Assembly: GCA_947247005.1 (NCBI GenBank)
Contig: OX365944.1
Coordinates: forward strand, 24,961,501-25,025,500
Direction of reading: 5' to 3'
DNA length: 64,000 nucleotides
Origin: Spisula solida
Lineage: Eukaryota; Mollusca; Bivalvia; Venerida; Mactridae
This document shows positions 11,481 through 22,090 of the stretch, piece after piece. Position numbers and translations under genes: made by a program. How positions within the stretch are numbered: the stretch's first letter is position 1; every line of letters starts with the position of its first letter. The notes below the pieces were generated by a model. It saw only the letters and a list, made by a program, of their open reading frames with translations. It did not search any database and was not told where the DNA came from.

Positions 11481-14400
11481 TATTTGCGTTGTGTAATAGA
11501 CTATTGTAGTTGTCTCACATGCGAAAATTTGTGATCGAACAATGAGTTGGGTGTTGCATAGAAGTGTGCTCTCAGACTACAAAATAATTGTGATCAAATG
11601 ACATGTTGGGGTGGTTCGTATGTCACGTTTGGTTGTCAATGTTTAGCTTTGTGTGCCAATTTAAATGGTTGAACGTGTGTATGTCTTTTTGACTAGTACC
11701 ATAAAAGGTGTTGACATTTGACGATGTGTCAGTCGCGTCGGAATTCACAGCTATACACTATTGAAGTAAGAAAACAGCTAGCCACCATGGCCGTCAGGAG
11801 GCCATCCTTTTTGTATGCTAGGTCACATGATAGCAGTTTTTTAAATCATGAAAGTATGTTTAATGTGTTCGCACATTTGTTGTATATATCTTGACAGTAA
11901 TTTAAGTCTACTTGAGATGCTTCGAGTTTGTTATGTACGTACAGCTTACAATCTGTTGACGAAAACCACTATTACGAAACATATCTGATTGACATGTAAC
12001 TTGCTGAAAATAGACCATCTGTCAACAGTTCCCATGGGTGGTCTTTATCGACAGGGTTTACCATGAGTATTGCCATTTTATAGTGAATATGGTTACGTGG
12101 TGGGTTATTTGTGTTATATGTAAATGGTTGAACTCGGATTGCCCTGATATGTTTGGGCATGGCCTTAATTTGAATCTTGAAAATGCGTTTTAGCTCGAGA
12201 ATAAAAGCATAAGTTCCAGTCATATTTATTTACTTGTTATCAATTCGTATATGTGTTATATAATTCGTCTTGCAATGTACGTTGGAAGTTCAAAAATAAA
12301 CAGGACGATTGTCACAAAATCCGCACGGTTAAACGAAATGAATCAAATAATATACCATCAGAAATTGCAATCCTTTTTCTACATACTGTAAAAATATGAA
12401 CTAAAATAAATACGCGTATTTTTCCTGATCTTACATCGAATATCTTGGCGAGAATCCGTTCCATATAACCTTCGTATTTTGAAAATGTCTCGGTAACTGA
12501 CGTCACAGACGTTCTTATAATTTCCTATTACTTCTCTGTCTTTCAAAGCTGAACAATTATCACTAAAGCGTTTGTGTCATTTTAAAACTGATTAATGACT
12601 TGCTGAACTGTTCCCAAAATGAAGTTACGATAATTTCATACAATTCAGAGGACATAATCATCTAGCTGTTGACAGAACTTGGTGTTTATCCGTTTTTCCT
12701 TACGTTCTGGTGACATCACTTTTGCGTCACGAAGTTGTCACTCTTGGAATTCAACTTGTGTTTATTTTAGTACCTAACGTCCAAATGTCGTCATCTTTGC
12801 AGACATCGTCCAACATGTAACATGTGTTACGGCGAAGTGTGAAACATACGATATGATAGTATATAAATAACACATAGAAGGCCTTGGGTAACAGTACTTT
12901 CCTCAGGCTGACATTTTTACTGTCACCCTCGAAGCTATGTGTTATTTATTTTATTACCCCAAACTTTTTTCAGCAATTATCTACTGTAAACCAAGAAATT
13001 ATTTTATGCAATTTAATTAAAACTAAATGCCGCCATATTGGTTTTAGAATGAAAATGTCACGTGACAAAAAAGTACTGTCAAAAAAGTACTATCACCCTG
13101 CTGACAGTAAAAAAAAATTTCAATCACGTGGTATATTGATCCGCTTGATCGTAATAGTAAGAATACTACCTGTTTGTCTATGGGAAATTAACATTACGAA
13201 AAAATTGAGGGGTTATTATATCAAAGATACACCCTATTACGTATTCGACATTAATGGTAATTGGTGGGCTGCACCGGGTGCGTGTTACCATGGTTTCATA
13301 ATGGACTATTATGAGAGGACGTGATAGTGTTACTTGATAAATCCGATATCGAATTTCTGCAATTGAATTCCGATTCCATATTATGTAATGATAGTTGTAT
13401 AATATTGAAAACTATACCCGTGAGGGCTCCAGTCCTGTTTATTTTTGAACGTCCTAAGTATTGGTGGCTCTCGAAGATTGAGTCAGGAGTCCCTTTGACT
13501 CTTCGCGTTAGGAGACTAAAGAAAGCATTGTTTGGGTGTTTTTAGTCACACTCCGCATTTGGAATTGAAAAATATCAGTTGACGCACATAAACACATTGT
13601 ACGTTTTAAAGACTATAAAGAGTCACACAAACTATATTATTAGTTTCGGGACATGAACGAGTGAGTGAACATAATAAGAGCATGTTATTCCAGGCCCCGA
13701 TCTCCCGAAGCATCTCAATTAGAAATCTCAACTCAAATTGAAATTTTGCTAAAATCAGAGTCTGAACTAGAGATAAATCTGAAGCTCCAGCTCTTGAATA
13801 TTTACTGTAATAAACTCAGATTAACATTTACTGTTTAGTGATGCTAATTTTGAGCCCAGCTAACCATGGAAATTAACATAAAGGTATATGCCAATATTTG
13901 AGATGAGATCTTGCTCAGAGTGATATGCTTACGCTGTTGTTCTTATATATCTGCGTCGGTAAACTGTAACACAAATGAAAATAACAGGAAACTGTAACAT
14001 CTTGAAACTAAGCTTACATGTATTTGGCAGAATAAACTAAATTATATTCAGTCTCAGTTTTTGATACATAAGTCAAATATATTTTCAAAAATATGATACG
14101 CCTAGAGGTACCTATGTTTCTGTCAAAAATACGTATGAATCGAATTATAAATTATCTTTTTTTTCATGGTATCTGTTAGTCATAAAACAAAGTGAATTGA
14201 TGGAAACCAAGCTCAGTTGTTTACAAAATAATGAATGAGATACGAGTTTCGTATATGTATAAGACAAGTTTAAGAAACTTATAGAACACACCTCGTAATT
14301 TTAGGTGTCGTTGATTAGCCCAATTTAACGAATTTTATTTTTAAAAAAACAACTAATATTGAGACAATTTGGTTATTGTCGTCGTTCAATAATTAATGTA

Positions 14401-14645
14401 TTCTAGTGTCATGTTGTATGGTTCACACTCATTCAAGAACACCGACCGATTCGTTATGTGAACTTGAAAATCGTCGATGATTTGAGACGGGAAAACCCTT
14501 GACAAAACACTCATATGATCTGTCGTACACGCTGGTTACGTAGGTAATTACAATTTCGTTCGAAGGTTTCTGCATAATAAATTATAATCTTTTGTTTAAA
14601 ACAATCAACGGCGCAAGTTTTTTACAGACTATTATATACAAGACT
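11480..14645. other. Non-coding region without recognised gene
   Basis: Several short open frames occur. The longest is plus 12884-13324, a non-ATG start read through AT-rich sequence, followed by 13321-13545. I recognise no domain. At 12884-13120 repeated GTACTGTC/GACAGTA and TCACCC motifs in both orientations suggest remains of an inverted-repeat element. No convincing exons. Confidence 0.4.
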
Positions 14646-14658
14646 ATAGCCTAGGCAA

Positions 14659-14744
14659 TATAGCAAAGGACCGTAGAAGATGGAGAGAGCTTGTTGTAGC
14701 CTTATGTCACATTGGGGATGAAGAAGAAAAGTAAGTAAAAGTAA
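14659..14744 (+). mobile_element. 5'-truncated LINE tail, 86 bp, flanked by 13-bp direct repeats
   Basis: Positions 14660-14734 read IAKDRRRWRELVVALCHIG, then DEEEK and a stop. This resembles the extreme C-terminus of endonuclease/reverse-transcriptase polyproteins of invertebrate LINEs, where a KDRxxWRxLV segment precedes the stop. A GTAA-type tail follows. The insert is flanked by ATAGCCTAGGCAA at 14646-14658 and 14745-14757, a 13-bp target-site duplication. Only the last 25 or so codons were integrated. Confidence 0.75.
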
Positions 14745-14929
14745 ATAGCCTAGGCAAAACGTTTGCAATCCAATAAATTCAAACTATTACATTGACAAGT
14801 TACGACAGTGTCGGGTTTAAACCAAGACAAAGTCGCGTATTTTATACTATTGTTACTGATCAACAGACTATACAGTCACATTATCCTTAAAACTGATCGG
14901 GAACTAATTATTGTGGGTGTCAAGCAAGT

Positions 14930-15030
14930 GAGCTACACTAGTACCATTGTAACGACTTTGGTATGTTGCTGCCTGGGATCGAGCCCGAGACCCTCTCACA
15001 TTCAAAGCAGAAGCCTCTATCAAAAGCTTA
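14930..15030 (-). repeat. tRNA-derived SINE fragment (B-box)
   Basis: On the minus strand GGTCTCGGGCTCGATCCCAG looks like the T-arm (B-box) of a tRNA-derived promoter. The A-box side is weak. I therefore call it a SINE fragment, not a tRNA gene. Confidence 0.35.
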
Positions 15031-15099
15031 TCAAAACGAATGATAATTGCAGTTCTTTATGCACTTGTCATGTTTTTCCCCAGAGGGGTGTGTGACATT

Positions 15100-16460
15100 T
15101 TTGGAAATTGGTTGTCAAATTTACTTCCAATGTGCAGATAGTCTTGTCTAATTCCTTGGGGCGTGGTTGTCCTTGATGTCAAATATCCCTATGGTAGAGT
15201 TTCATATTCGCACAACGTGAAAATAGGCGACTGTCTGATTCCCGTCCCCGGTCCATAAAATACGAGCCAAGTCTAATTCCCGCTACTTGTGATGACAGGG
15301 TTCATCCAATTCCCGCACATCGGGGCAAATCTTTATATCTAATTCCCCGTGCATCCCCGCCGCCCCTCCACCACTCTGCATGGGGCAAACACTGATAAGT
15401 ACGTTAGGCTATCGAGGTACAGGTAAATTTTAATGAAGTAGCAATTTTTGTCCATGTGCATTATAAAAACAATATCACCTACCTTGAGGGGACCCAATTT
15501 TTGTCTTCAGTCGGTCGTTAAAATGGCGACTAGATGAATTTCACACACAGTTAAATCCTTGTTTGAATCGAAATTCAGCGACAATGTGGATAAATAAGAA
15601 CACTGTCAAAAATTAGCGTTTTCCTATTTGTTCGTTGTCAAATAACACTTTAGATAAAGAAAAAAGTGTTGAGCATTAATGCTTGGTCGTATAACTTAAC
15701 TGTATTCATTAAAATACATGAGTAAGTAATGTTCTGTCAAAAATGCTGTAATAAACGGTCGCTAATCTATCAATCATATGACGTCGTCTATGGCGGGTTT
15801 TGACATGTCCTCATGCGCATATAGCGTTCGTTTTAATTCGTCAATTTCCGTCATTAAACGTAATCATTATGCGTAATTACCGAATGACACCGAATGAAGC
15901 GTTAGGTTCTTGGTTATGCATTACTGCTGATGTGTGACATAAAACATAATTAACATGAACACGCAAACAACGGCCTGATTATAATCGTGATGCGCTGTAT
16001 TGTCAAGATTTCGTTTAACGTCACAATAATTTACATTTTTTTACGATATTTTGTCTCTCAGTGCAGCCTGCGGTTAAAGTTCAGTGGCCGGAGTTGCCCC
16101 TCCTTTCCAGCTTCTACGAACTTGGGCCGCTTCCGGTTTACCAGAAAATTCTTAGAAATTAATGCAGTAAGTAAGGTACACGAAAAGGGACATCCAGACA
16201 ACTTTTTCAAAGCAATTATTTTCGATTGATAAAGATGTCAGCCATGTAAACATCGATAAAATCCAGTGGAAAAGAAAAGTCGAAAATTCTCCTAAAGTAG
16301 GAATTGTTAATGGTCAATATTTGGACGATACCAGGATAAGGATATTTGCAGTAATATCATGAATTCATGTCGGAAAATAACATTGGTAAAGGTTTTATTT
16401 GGACTCTGAAGTTTTGTGTATTGGAAATTATATATCGATACAATATCGCCATTACTGACT
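15100..16460. other. Non-coding; may include 5' UTR of the retrotransposon
   Basis: No conserved coding sequence. At 15120-15350 the phrase TCTAATTCCC recurs loosely. The DNA from about 15.8 kb onward could be the 5' untranslated region of the LINE starting at 16585, but I cannot place its 5' boundary without other copies. Confidence 0.35.
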
Positions 16461-16584
16461 ATTGTGTAAAAGTTTATCGAAGTCATTGAAGTGTAAACCT
16501 AACGGTAGACTGACCGATACAGAAAACTACGGAAACGTTTTAGCGACTTCAATACCATACACATATATACATTGTATACGCGAT

Positions 16585-17820
16585 ATGAATGTGGACTTGA
16601 ACATATACCGAGCTCGTATAGGGCTTTTTGGACATGGCAGAGGCTACAAACAACGCACAAATAAAAATAAGTACTCTCCATACACCAGTGGAACGGATAT
16701 CCATCTGAGGGCATTCATAATGGGCGTACTCAGCATTGGCATTTACAGTAATTCCCTATTGGTGCTATATACTGTTCATGGTCTTTGCACTGTCACCGAA
16801 CATATAGGATTTGACTCATATGAATGTTCAAGCTCTGAAATTGGAATGAAGCTGTATACTAATATGAACTTCCAATGCAGGGAGAGCATATCTTCCATCA
16901 CACCGCACGCCACCTATATTGCCCATAAACTGCTATTATCAGCCGACGTCGAGTTAAATCCTGGACCTTATACCGATGAACAAACAGGTACGATATTGGA
17001 CGCCATCTATTCCACACGAGATAGCCTTCGTGCAGAAATACAGGACGTAAAAAAGGAAATACACGTGATGAAAGCCGAAATACATAGCGTGCGCGAAACA
17101 TGTCAGAAAGTTGAAAATAAAAATAAAGAAATGGAGTTAAACCAAAGCCGAATGACCGCACGGATGAATAAAATGGAATCGGAAATTCAAAGAGTAAAAG
17201 ACGACAAACATATGCAACAACTTGATATCGATACACTTGACCTTAGACTAGATGAAGACTTTGAACGGTTCAAAAGAATCGAAGAGGAATTGGAGGCAGT
17301 AAATAGGCAAACTCGTAAGAAAAATCTTCGCATCTTTGGCTTGAGCGAACAATTGGGTGATTCTGAAAATATCAAAACAAATGTTGTTAATAATGTGATA
17401 AAAATCGCATCCCCAGAAACAAGCTTAAATGAGAACGACATCGTGGAAGCATTTCGGGTAGGAGAAGCTAATGAACAATACCCACCAATAACCATTGTAA
17501 AACTAAAATCAATGCAAGCCAAATCCGAAATTCTCTCTGGACGAGACAACCTTAGACGTAACGGAATTCGCGTCGGTGATGATCTCACGGCAAAACAAAG
17601 ACAAAAGCTTGCGAATATGAAGCGCAATGGCAAGCTTGGCTATTATTATAAAGGTGAACTACATACACACGAATCAAATCAAGAGCATACTAGTAGAACA
17701 TTCACGAACACTGCGCGTCTTAGACAAGACTCTGCAATAACGGTGGACAATAATTCTGATAAACAATCACACGAAGGAGATGCAGGTGCGGTACTGAACA
17801 GATCGGCGAATATTGATTAG
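16585..17820 (+). CDS. LINE ORF1: 2A peptide, coiled coil, L1-ORF1p-like nucleic-acid binding protein
   Basis: First ATG at 16585 gives 411 residues; the frame is open from 16459 but without an earlier ATG. Residues 121-128 are DVELNPGP, a perfect 2A core (DxExNPGP). It causes ribosomal skipping between Gly127 and Pro128, releasing a 127-residue leader with a hydrophobic stretch (GVLSIGIYSNSLLVLYTVHG). Residues 140-250 or so are rich in heptad-like charged segments, a coiled coil for trimerisation. Residues 255-390 resemble the RRM-plus-CTD part of L1 ORF1p (KNLRIFGLSE, DIVEAFRVGE, ITIVKLKSMQAKSEIL, DDLTAKQRQKL). The expected role is RNA chaperone and RNP formation. The final codons GAT TAG abut ORF2 in frame. 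Confidence 0.88.
   Translation: MNVDLNIYRARIGLFGHGRGYKQRTNKNKYSPYTSGTDIHLRAFIMGVLSIGIYSNSLLVLYTVHGLCTVTEHIGFDSYECSSSEIGMKLYTNMNFQCRESISSITPHATYIAHKLLLSADVELNPGPYTDEQTGTILDAIYSTRDSLRAEIQDVKKEIHVMKAEIHSVRETCQKVENKNKEMELNQSRMTARMNKMESEIQRVKDDKHMQQLDIDTLDLRLDEDFERFKRIEEELEAVNRQTRKKNLRIFGLSEQLGDSENIKTNVVNNVIKIASPETSLNENDIVEAFRVGEANEQYPPITIVKLKSMQAKSEILSGRDNLRRNGIRVGDDLTAKQRQKLANMKRNGKLGYYYKGELHTHESNQEHTSRTFTNTARLRQDSAITVDNNSDKQSHEGDAGAVLNRSANID
16945..16968 (+). other. 2A ribosome-skipping motif (DVELNPGP) in LINE ORF1
   Basis: Eight codons encode the invariant 2A core, with LLLSA just upstream. 2A and 2A-like sequences release the nascent chain before the last Pro, so one ORF makes two proteins. 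In sea urchin CR1-like elements, 2A motifs near the ORF1 N-terminus have been described. Confidence 0.9.
17818..17820 (+). other. In-frame TAG between LINE ORF1 and ORF2 (candidate readthrough stop)
   Basis: Codon order is GAT TAG GGG TGT GGT CAA GGC. The frame is open on both sides. There is no in-frame ATG between this stop and 18049, and the endonuclease motifs carrying the catalytic Asn (residue 17) and Glu (residue 44) lie in that gap. ORF2 therefore cannot make a full endonuclease from its own ATG. Either the stop is read through, or it is a recent point mutation in a fused ORF. Confidence 0.75.
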
Positions 17821-20800
17821 GGGTGTGGTCAAGGCCCAAACAAGGACTACGAATCCATATTATTTTGGAATATTGAAGGTCTTATAAACAAGATAGAATT
17901 TAATGACTTTATAACATATCTACGACAATTTAACATATTTGCTTTATGTGAAACCTGGGAAAGGAATAACGATGTAACATCCAATGCATTCACTTCTCAC
18001 GAATGTTACTTTCTTCCCGCTGAAAAAAATGCAAAGTATGGTAGAGCGATGGCAGGAATGTCTGTTTACGTGCACAAGAGCATTACAAGATATGTGAAAC
18101 GGATTCATGAAAAATGTAAAATTGGCATATGTCTTAAATTGGACAAGTCTATAACACATGTAAACGATTTACTTGTAATATTTGTGTATCTGCCACCATC
18201 AGATTCTCCATTTTACAAAAACAAAGACTATAAATGTGTGGAATTATTAGAACAAGAAATATCAAATATTTATACTGATACACTGCATACGGACATGTTA
18301 TTAATGGGTGACTTTAATTCTCGCATAGGTGAATGTAACACTAATATTGATGACGCCAATATTCCTCTATTGGAAGACTTTAATGAGATTCTATCAAACC
18401 CTATTGCATGCCAGAGAACATCTTGTGATAAAACTGTAAACGCTTCAGGTAAATCATTAATTGAATTTTGCAAAGCGTATTCTATGCAAATACTAAATGG
18501 TATAATAGGTGAAGACAATGGCGTTGGGGATTTTACATACATCTCCAACAACGGTAAAAGTGTCATAGATCTATGTATGTGCTCGAATGACTATCTTCAT
18601 AAGATAATAAATTTTAAGATAGGCATTAGAGGCGAATCAAAACATATGCCAATTATAACTGTAATACAAAATAGTGTCCCGGGGGAAAGCTGTAATGAAA
18701 ATCACGAGGAATCAGACTCAAATACAATTAGGTATAGTATCTCCAATACTGATATTGACCAATACGTCATGGAGTTGAAAAATATTGTTGACGAAAACTG
18801 GGTTGCACAAACAAATACAAACATTGAGGACGCGAACACGGACATTAATACTATCATCGAGGAGATCGATCATTCATTAAAACAGGTGGGAACCATGTTT
18901 ACGCGTAAGCGTAAAGTCCGTACTAGACATCAACCACAGTGGTTCGACGCCGAATGCAAATCATTGAAACGGGATAAATACGCACGTCTACGTACATACC
19001 GGAGAACGAAAAGTGATATTCATCTCAAGGAATATACGTACTACCGACAGAAATTCAAGTTACTTTGCAAAAACAAACAGAATTTATTTTATAGAAATAA
19101 ATTAAATTCGTTAATGGAATCGATCAACAGTCCTAAATCGTTCTGGACAAAATTAAAAAATATGACTACTACAGTAAAGCGAGATAACAATAATATCTCA
19201 ACAGAGGAATGGATTGAACACTTTACTAATTTGCTCAACCCTATCGACCAGAATATAAACAATAATGATGAAAACATATACATTGACGAAACCGAACCTG
19301 CGGACGAAATAGAGAACTATATATTCAATAGTGAAATAGCCGAAGACGAAGTGACTCGTGCGGTGAAAGGATTACAAAAAGGAAAGTCGCCAGGTCCCGA
19401 TTCACTAATTCCTGAATTTTTTATATATGGTCTTGATACTCTCCTGCCCGTACTATGTAAACTGTTCAATAGACTTTTCTCTAGAGGTGAATTCCCAACT
19501 ACATGGGGAGAATCAACCATAGTAACTATTCATAAAAAGGGAAATATGGATGAAGTAAACAACTACAGAGGTATCTCCCTACAAAATGTGCTTTGTAAAA
19601 TATATACGTCTGTGTTAGTGAATAGGTTAAATTTTTTCTCACAAATGTATTCGAAGATTTCAGAAGCGCAAAGTGGGTTTAGATCTGGTTATTCAACAGT
19701 AGATAACGCATTCGTATTGAAATCTCTAATTGATAAATACTTGTCTAGGAAAGGTGGTAAACTGTACGTATGTTTTGTAGACTTTCGCAAGGCATTCGAT
19801 ACAGTCGACAGACAAATTCTATGGCAAAAGATACGTGCAAAAGGCATAAATGGAAAGTTGATTGTAGCACTAAGGAGTATGTATTCTTCAGTGAAATCAT
19901 GTATATTATGTAAGGGTGATAAAACAAGATACATAGACTGTACCATTGGGCTTAAACAAGGTTGTTTAGCCAGTCCTATCTTGTTTACATTTTTCATTGA
20001 TGAACTTTCTGATATACTCCAAAGTGGAGGATTTCATGGAATCCAAATTTTACCAAATGACATTGAACTATTTCTGCTAATGTTCGCAGACGACATTGCG
20101 CTTACGTCTGACACTGTGAGTGGATTACAAAGACAAATAAATATCCTTGAGCATTTTTGTGTTGAAAACAAACTATATGTAAATGAAAATAAAACAAAAA
20201 TTGTTGTCTTCAAAAATGGTGGTAAACTGTCGAGATACGAAAAATGGACTTATAACGGAGGTAACCTAGAAGCTACAAACTCGTACCACTATGTTGGTCT
20301 AAAATTTACGCAACAATTGTCTCTAAATACAATGGTAAATGACCTGGCATGTAAAGGCAAACGCGTTCTCATTTCATTATTGTCCAGATTATACTCCTGT
20401 GGACAAATTCCATATCACGCATATTTTAAAATTTTTGATACCAAAATATGTGCACAATTGCTCTATGGTTGTGAAATCTGGGGTATGGAACGCCACGAGT
20501 GTCTCGAAAGAATTCAGAATTATGCCTGCAAACGGTTTATGTGTGCTAGTAAAAAAGGTTGCAACGCTGTAGCCCTAGGTGATTGTAAACGTTATCCACT
20601 GTATATAGAGACAATGAAACGTGGTGTCAAATATTGGTATAAATTATTGCGAATGCCGGACAGTCGGTACCCTAAGATGTGTTATAAAATGCTACTGTAT
20701 GAAGATTCCATTGGACATAAAAACTGGGTATCTTTACTGAAAACTTGTCTCCAAAGTAACGGGTTTGGGTATGTGTGGCAGTCGCAAAACATTACTGATA

Positions 20801-21282
20801 TAAACATGTTTATAAAAACATTCGTCAGACGTCTGATAGACCAATATCTACAAAACTGGCATGAAACTATTAATAGTAGCAATAAGTTTATACATTACAA
20901 GCTATATAAGCATTCGTATGAACGAGAAACCTACCTTGATGTTCTAGACATAAGAAAGTTTAGACATACTATGGCGAACTTTCGAAGCAGTGCACATTGC
21001 CTCGATATTGAACGAGGTCGACATAATAATGTGGAAAGGGAACGTAGACTATGCAAACTTTGTAACAATAATGAGATAGAGGATGAATATCACTTTTTGC
21101 TTAAATGTACATGTTATATAGATATTAGAAAACAATACATTAATGTAAAATTCTACTCGCCAGCTACTTACAATAAATTCATAATACTAATGGCATCTAC
21201 AAACAGTAATGTTGTTAAGCAAACTGCTTCGTACTTGTATCATGCATTTGAATTAAGAAAACAACGATTGATAAATGAATAA
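17821..21282 (+). CDS. LINE ORF2: APE endonuclease, reverse transcriptase, C-terminal zinc-knuckle-like motif
   Basis: 1153 codons, numbered from the base after TAG. Endonuclease residues 1-280: WNIEGL (Asn17), ALCETW (Glu44), MGDFNSR (Asp164, Asn166) and the terminal SKHMPI (His275; the usual SDH has Lys for Asp). Reverse transcriptase about 440-800: KGKSPGPDSL, YRGISL, AQSGFR, DFRKAFDTVD (Asp654), LKQGCLASP and the catalytic LMFADDIAL (Asp757, Asp758), then a thumb region with YGCEIWG. Residues 1078-1096 form CKLC...H...C, a Cys2-His-Cys knuckle typical of LINE C-termini. The protein nicks target DNA and reverse-transcribes the LINE RNA there. The first internal ATG (18049) would delete two catalytic endonuclease residues. 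Confidence 0.9.
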   Translation, partial: GCGQGPNKDYESILFWNIEGLINKIEFNDFITYLRQFNIFALCETWERNNDVTSNAFTSHECYFLPAEKNAKYGRAMAGMSVYVHKSITRYVKRIHEKCKIGICLKLDKSITHVNDLLVIFVYLPPSDSPFYKNKDYKCVELLEQEISNIYTDTLHTDMLLMGDFNSRIGECNTNIDDANIPLLEDFNEILSNPIACQRTSCDKTVNASGKSLIEFCKAYSMQILNGIIGEDNGVGDFTYISNNGKSVIDLCMCSNDYLHKIINFKIGIRGESKHMPIITVIQNSVPGESCNENHEESDSNTIRYSISNTDIDQYVMELKNIVDENWVAQTNTNIEDANTDINTIIEEIDHSLKQVGTMFTRKRKVRTRHQPQWFDAECKSLKRDKYARLRTYRRTKSDIHLKEYTYYRQKFKLLCKNKQNLFYRNKLNSLMESINSPKSFWTKLKNMTTTVKRDNNNISTEEWIEHFTNLLNPIDQNINNNDENIYIDETEPADEIENYIFNSEIAEDEVTRAVKGLQKGKSPGPDSLIPEFFIYGLDTLLPVLCKLFNRLFSRGEFPTTWGESTIVTIHKKGNMDEVNNYRGISLQNVLCKIYTSVLVNRLNFFSQMYSKISEAQSGFRSGYSTVDNAFVLKSLIDKYLSRKGGKLYVCFVDFRKAFDTVDRQILWQKIRAKGINGKLIVALRSMYSSVKSCILCKGDKTRYIDCTIGLKQGCLASPILFTFFIDELSDILQSGGFHGIQILPNDIELFLLMFADDIALTSDTVSGLQRQINILEHFCVENKLYVNENKTKIVVFKNGGKLSRYEKWTYNGGNLEATNSYHYVGLKFTQQLSLNTMVNDLACKGKRVLISLLSRLYSCGQIPYHAYFKIFDTKICAQLLYGCEIWGMERHECLERIQNYACKRFMCASKKGCNAVALGDCKRYPLYIETMKRGVKYWYKLLRMPDSRYPKMCYKMLLYEDSIGHKNWVSLLKTCLQSNGFGYVWQSQNITDINMFIKTFVRRLIDQYLQNWHETINSSNKFIHYKLYKHSYERETYLDVLDIRKFRHTMANFRSSAHCLDIERGRHNNVERERRLCKLCNNNEIEDEYHFLLKCTCYIDIRKQYINVKFYSPATYNKFIILMASTNSNVVKQTASYLYHAFELRKQRLINE

Positions 21283-21439
21283 TAAGAACCAATTGTATAT
21301 GTACATAGGTTTGAATCTGTTTGCTTGTTGTCTGTATGTTTGTATGTTTCACACATGTGCTGACATCGATGTATTTTGTAATTGTAATTTTGTAATTGTT
21401 ATGGGCCGGAGGCCTTAAATCAATAAATTTATGTTATTA

Positions 21440-21810
21440 TAGAGACTTATACCATAACAAATATAAAAAAGTTAAGTTACCAATTTTCGAGGGTTGTTTT
21501 CAGCAGTTCAGCCACCCTTTGACATTTTCACTTCCTCTGGTCATGTGGCTACCTATGGAAACCTGCGTTCAATTCTCTCTGGGCAGATTATTTTTCTCCT
21601 GGTGGGTGTGCAGCTAACATCGATCTGCGGGGCGCAGGACTATCGAACATGTTCAGACACAGCCGTCACAGGTACCAATTCACACCTTGGTCGAGTGGAG
21701 CATGTGGGTAATTCTTGCTGAGATAAATTAAGCAGCGGTCTAGACGGGGTTGAACCCGGTACCTCTCCATCAGGAAGCGCGCGCCCTACCTCTAGGTCAC
21801 CGCTCCCCAC
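21440..21810 (-). repeat. tRNA-derived SINE, minus strand
   Basis: On the minus strand the head (21810-21731) has an A-box-like GACCTAGAGGTAGGGC and a perfect B-box region GTACCGGGTTCAACCCCGTC. A GC-richer body follows towards about 21440 (CAAGGTGTGAATTGGTACC, TGGTGGGTGTGCAGC on alternate strands). This fits a pol III-transcribed SINE with a long body, directly downstream of the LINE. Open frames across it are shadows. Confidence 0.6.
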
Positions 21811-21837
21811 TTTATTTTTTATAACCACACAATCACC

Positions 21838-22090
21838 AGGGAAGCGGTGATGTAAAGGTATGGTGCGGGTTTTTGGATCGAGGGGTCCCAGGTTGATCTC
21901 TTTCTACGCCACTTTCTCAGAGAAAACGCGATATGCTGCGACAGCTATCGGTGTCAATGTAACAGCCGACTTACGACTCAATGAACCCACATGGTCTGTG
22001 TATAGGATCAATCGCCGGCTTGAAATTAGAAGGTCGTGAGTTCTACTTACGACCTTATAAGGCGCATGCATATTTGAAATCTGCATCACA
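21838..22090 (+). repeat. Second tRNA-like SINE fragment, plus strand
   Basis: AGCGGTGATGTAAAGGTATG and GTCCCAGGTTGATCTC resemble decayed A and B boxes, oriented opposite to the neighbouring SINE. A 10-bp inverted repeat (GAAGGTCGTG...TACGACCTT) lies at about 22030-22060. Confidence 0.4.

Larger units (their letters stand above)
16585..21420 (+). mobile_element. Nearly full-length APE-type non-LTR retrotransposon (LINE) with 2A motif
   Basis: ORF1 (16585-17820) and ORF2 (17821-21282) lie in the same frame, split by one TAG. ORF1 has a 2A motif, coiled coil and L1-ORF1p-like region. ORF2 has an apurinic-type endonuclease, a reverse transcriptase with the FADD catalytic box, and a C-terminal Cys/His motif. 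Apart from the TAG there are no frameshifts or stops over 4.7 kb, so this is a young copy. The 3' UTR ends near GGGCCGGAGGCCTTAAATCA and AATAAATTTATG (about 21402-21436). The CR1/L2/I-like superfamily group is likely, since 2A motifs are documented for several of its clades, but the clade is not resolved by eye. I found no target-site duplication. Confidence 0.9.

Noticed and set aside
12884..13545. Two adjacent ORFs (146 and 74 codons) as a gene
   Set aside because: Non-ATG start, AT-driven composition, no motif, no splice support; short inverted motifs suggest element remains.
16499..17633. Antisense ORFs within the LINE
   Set aside because: Shadows of ORF1; no independent motifs.
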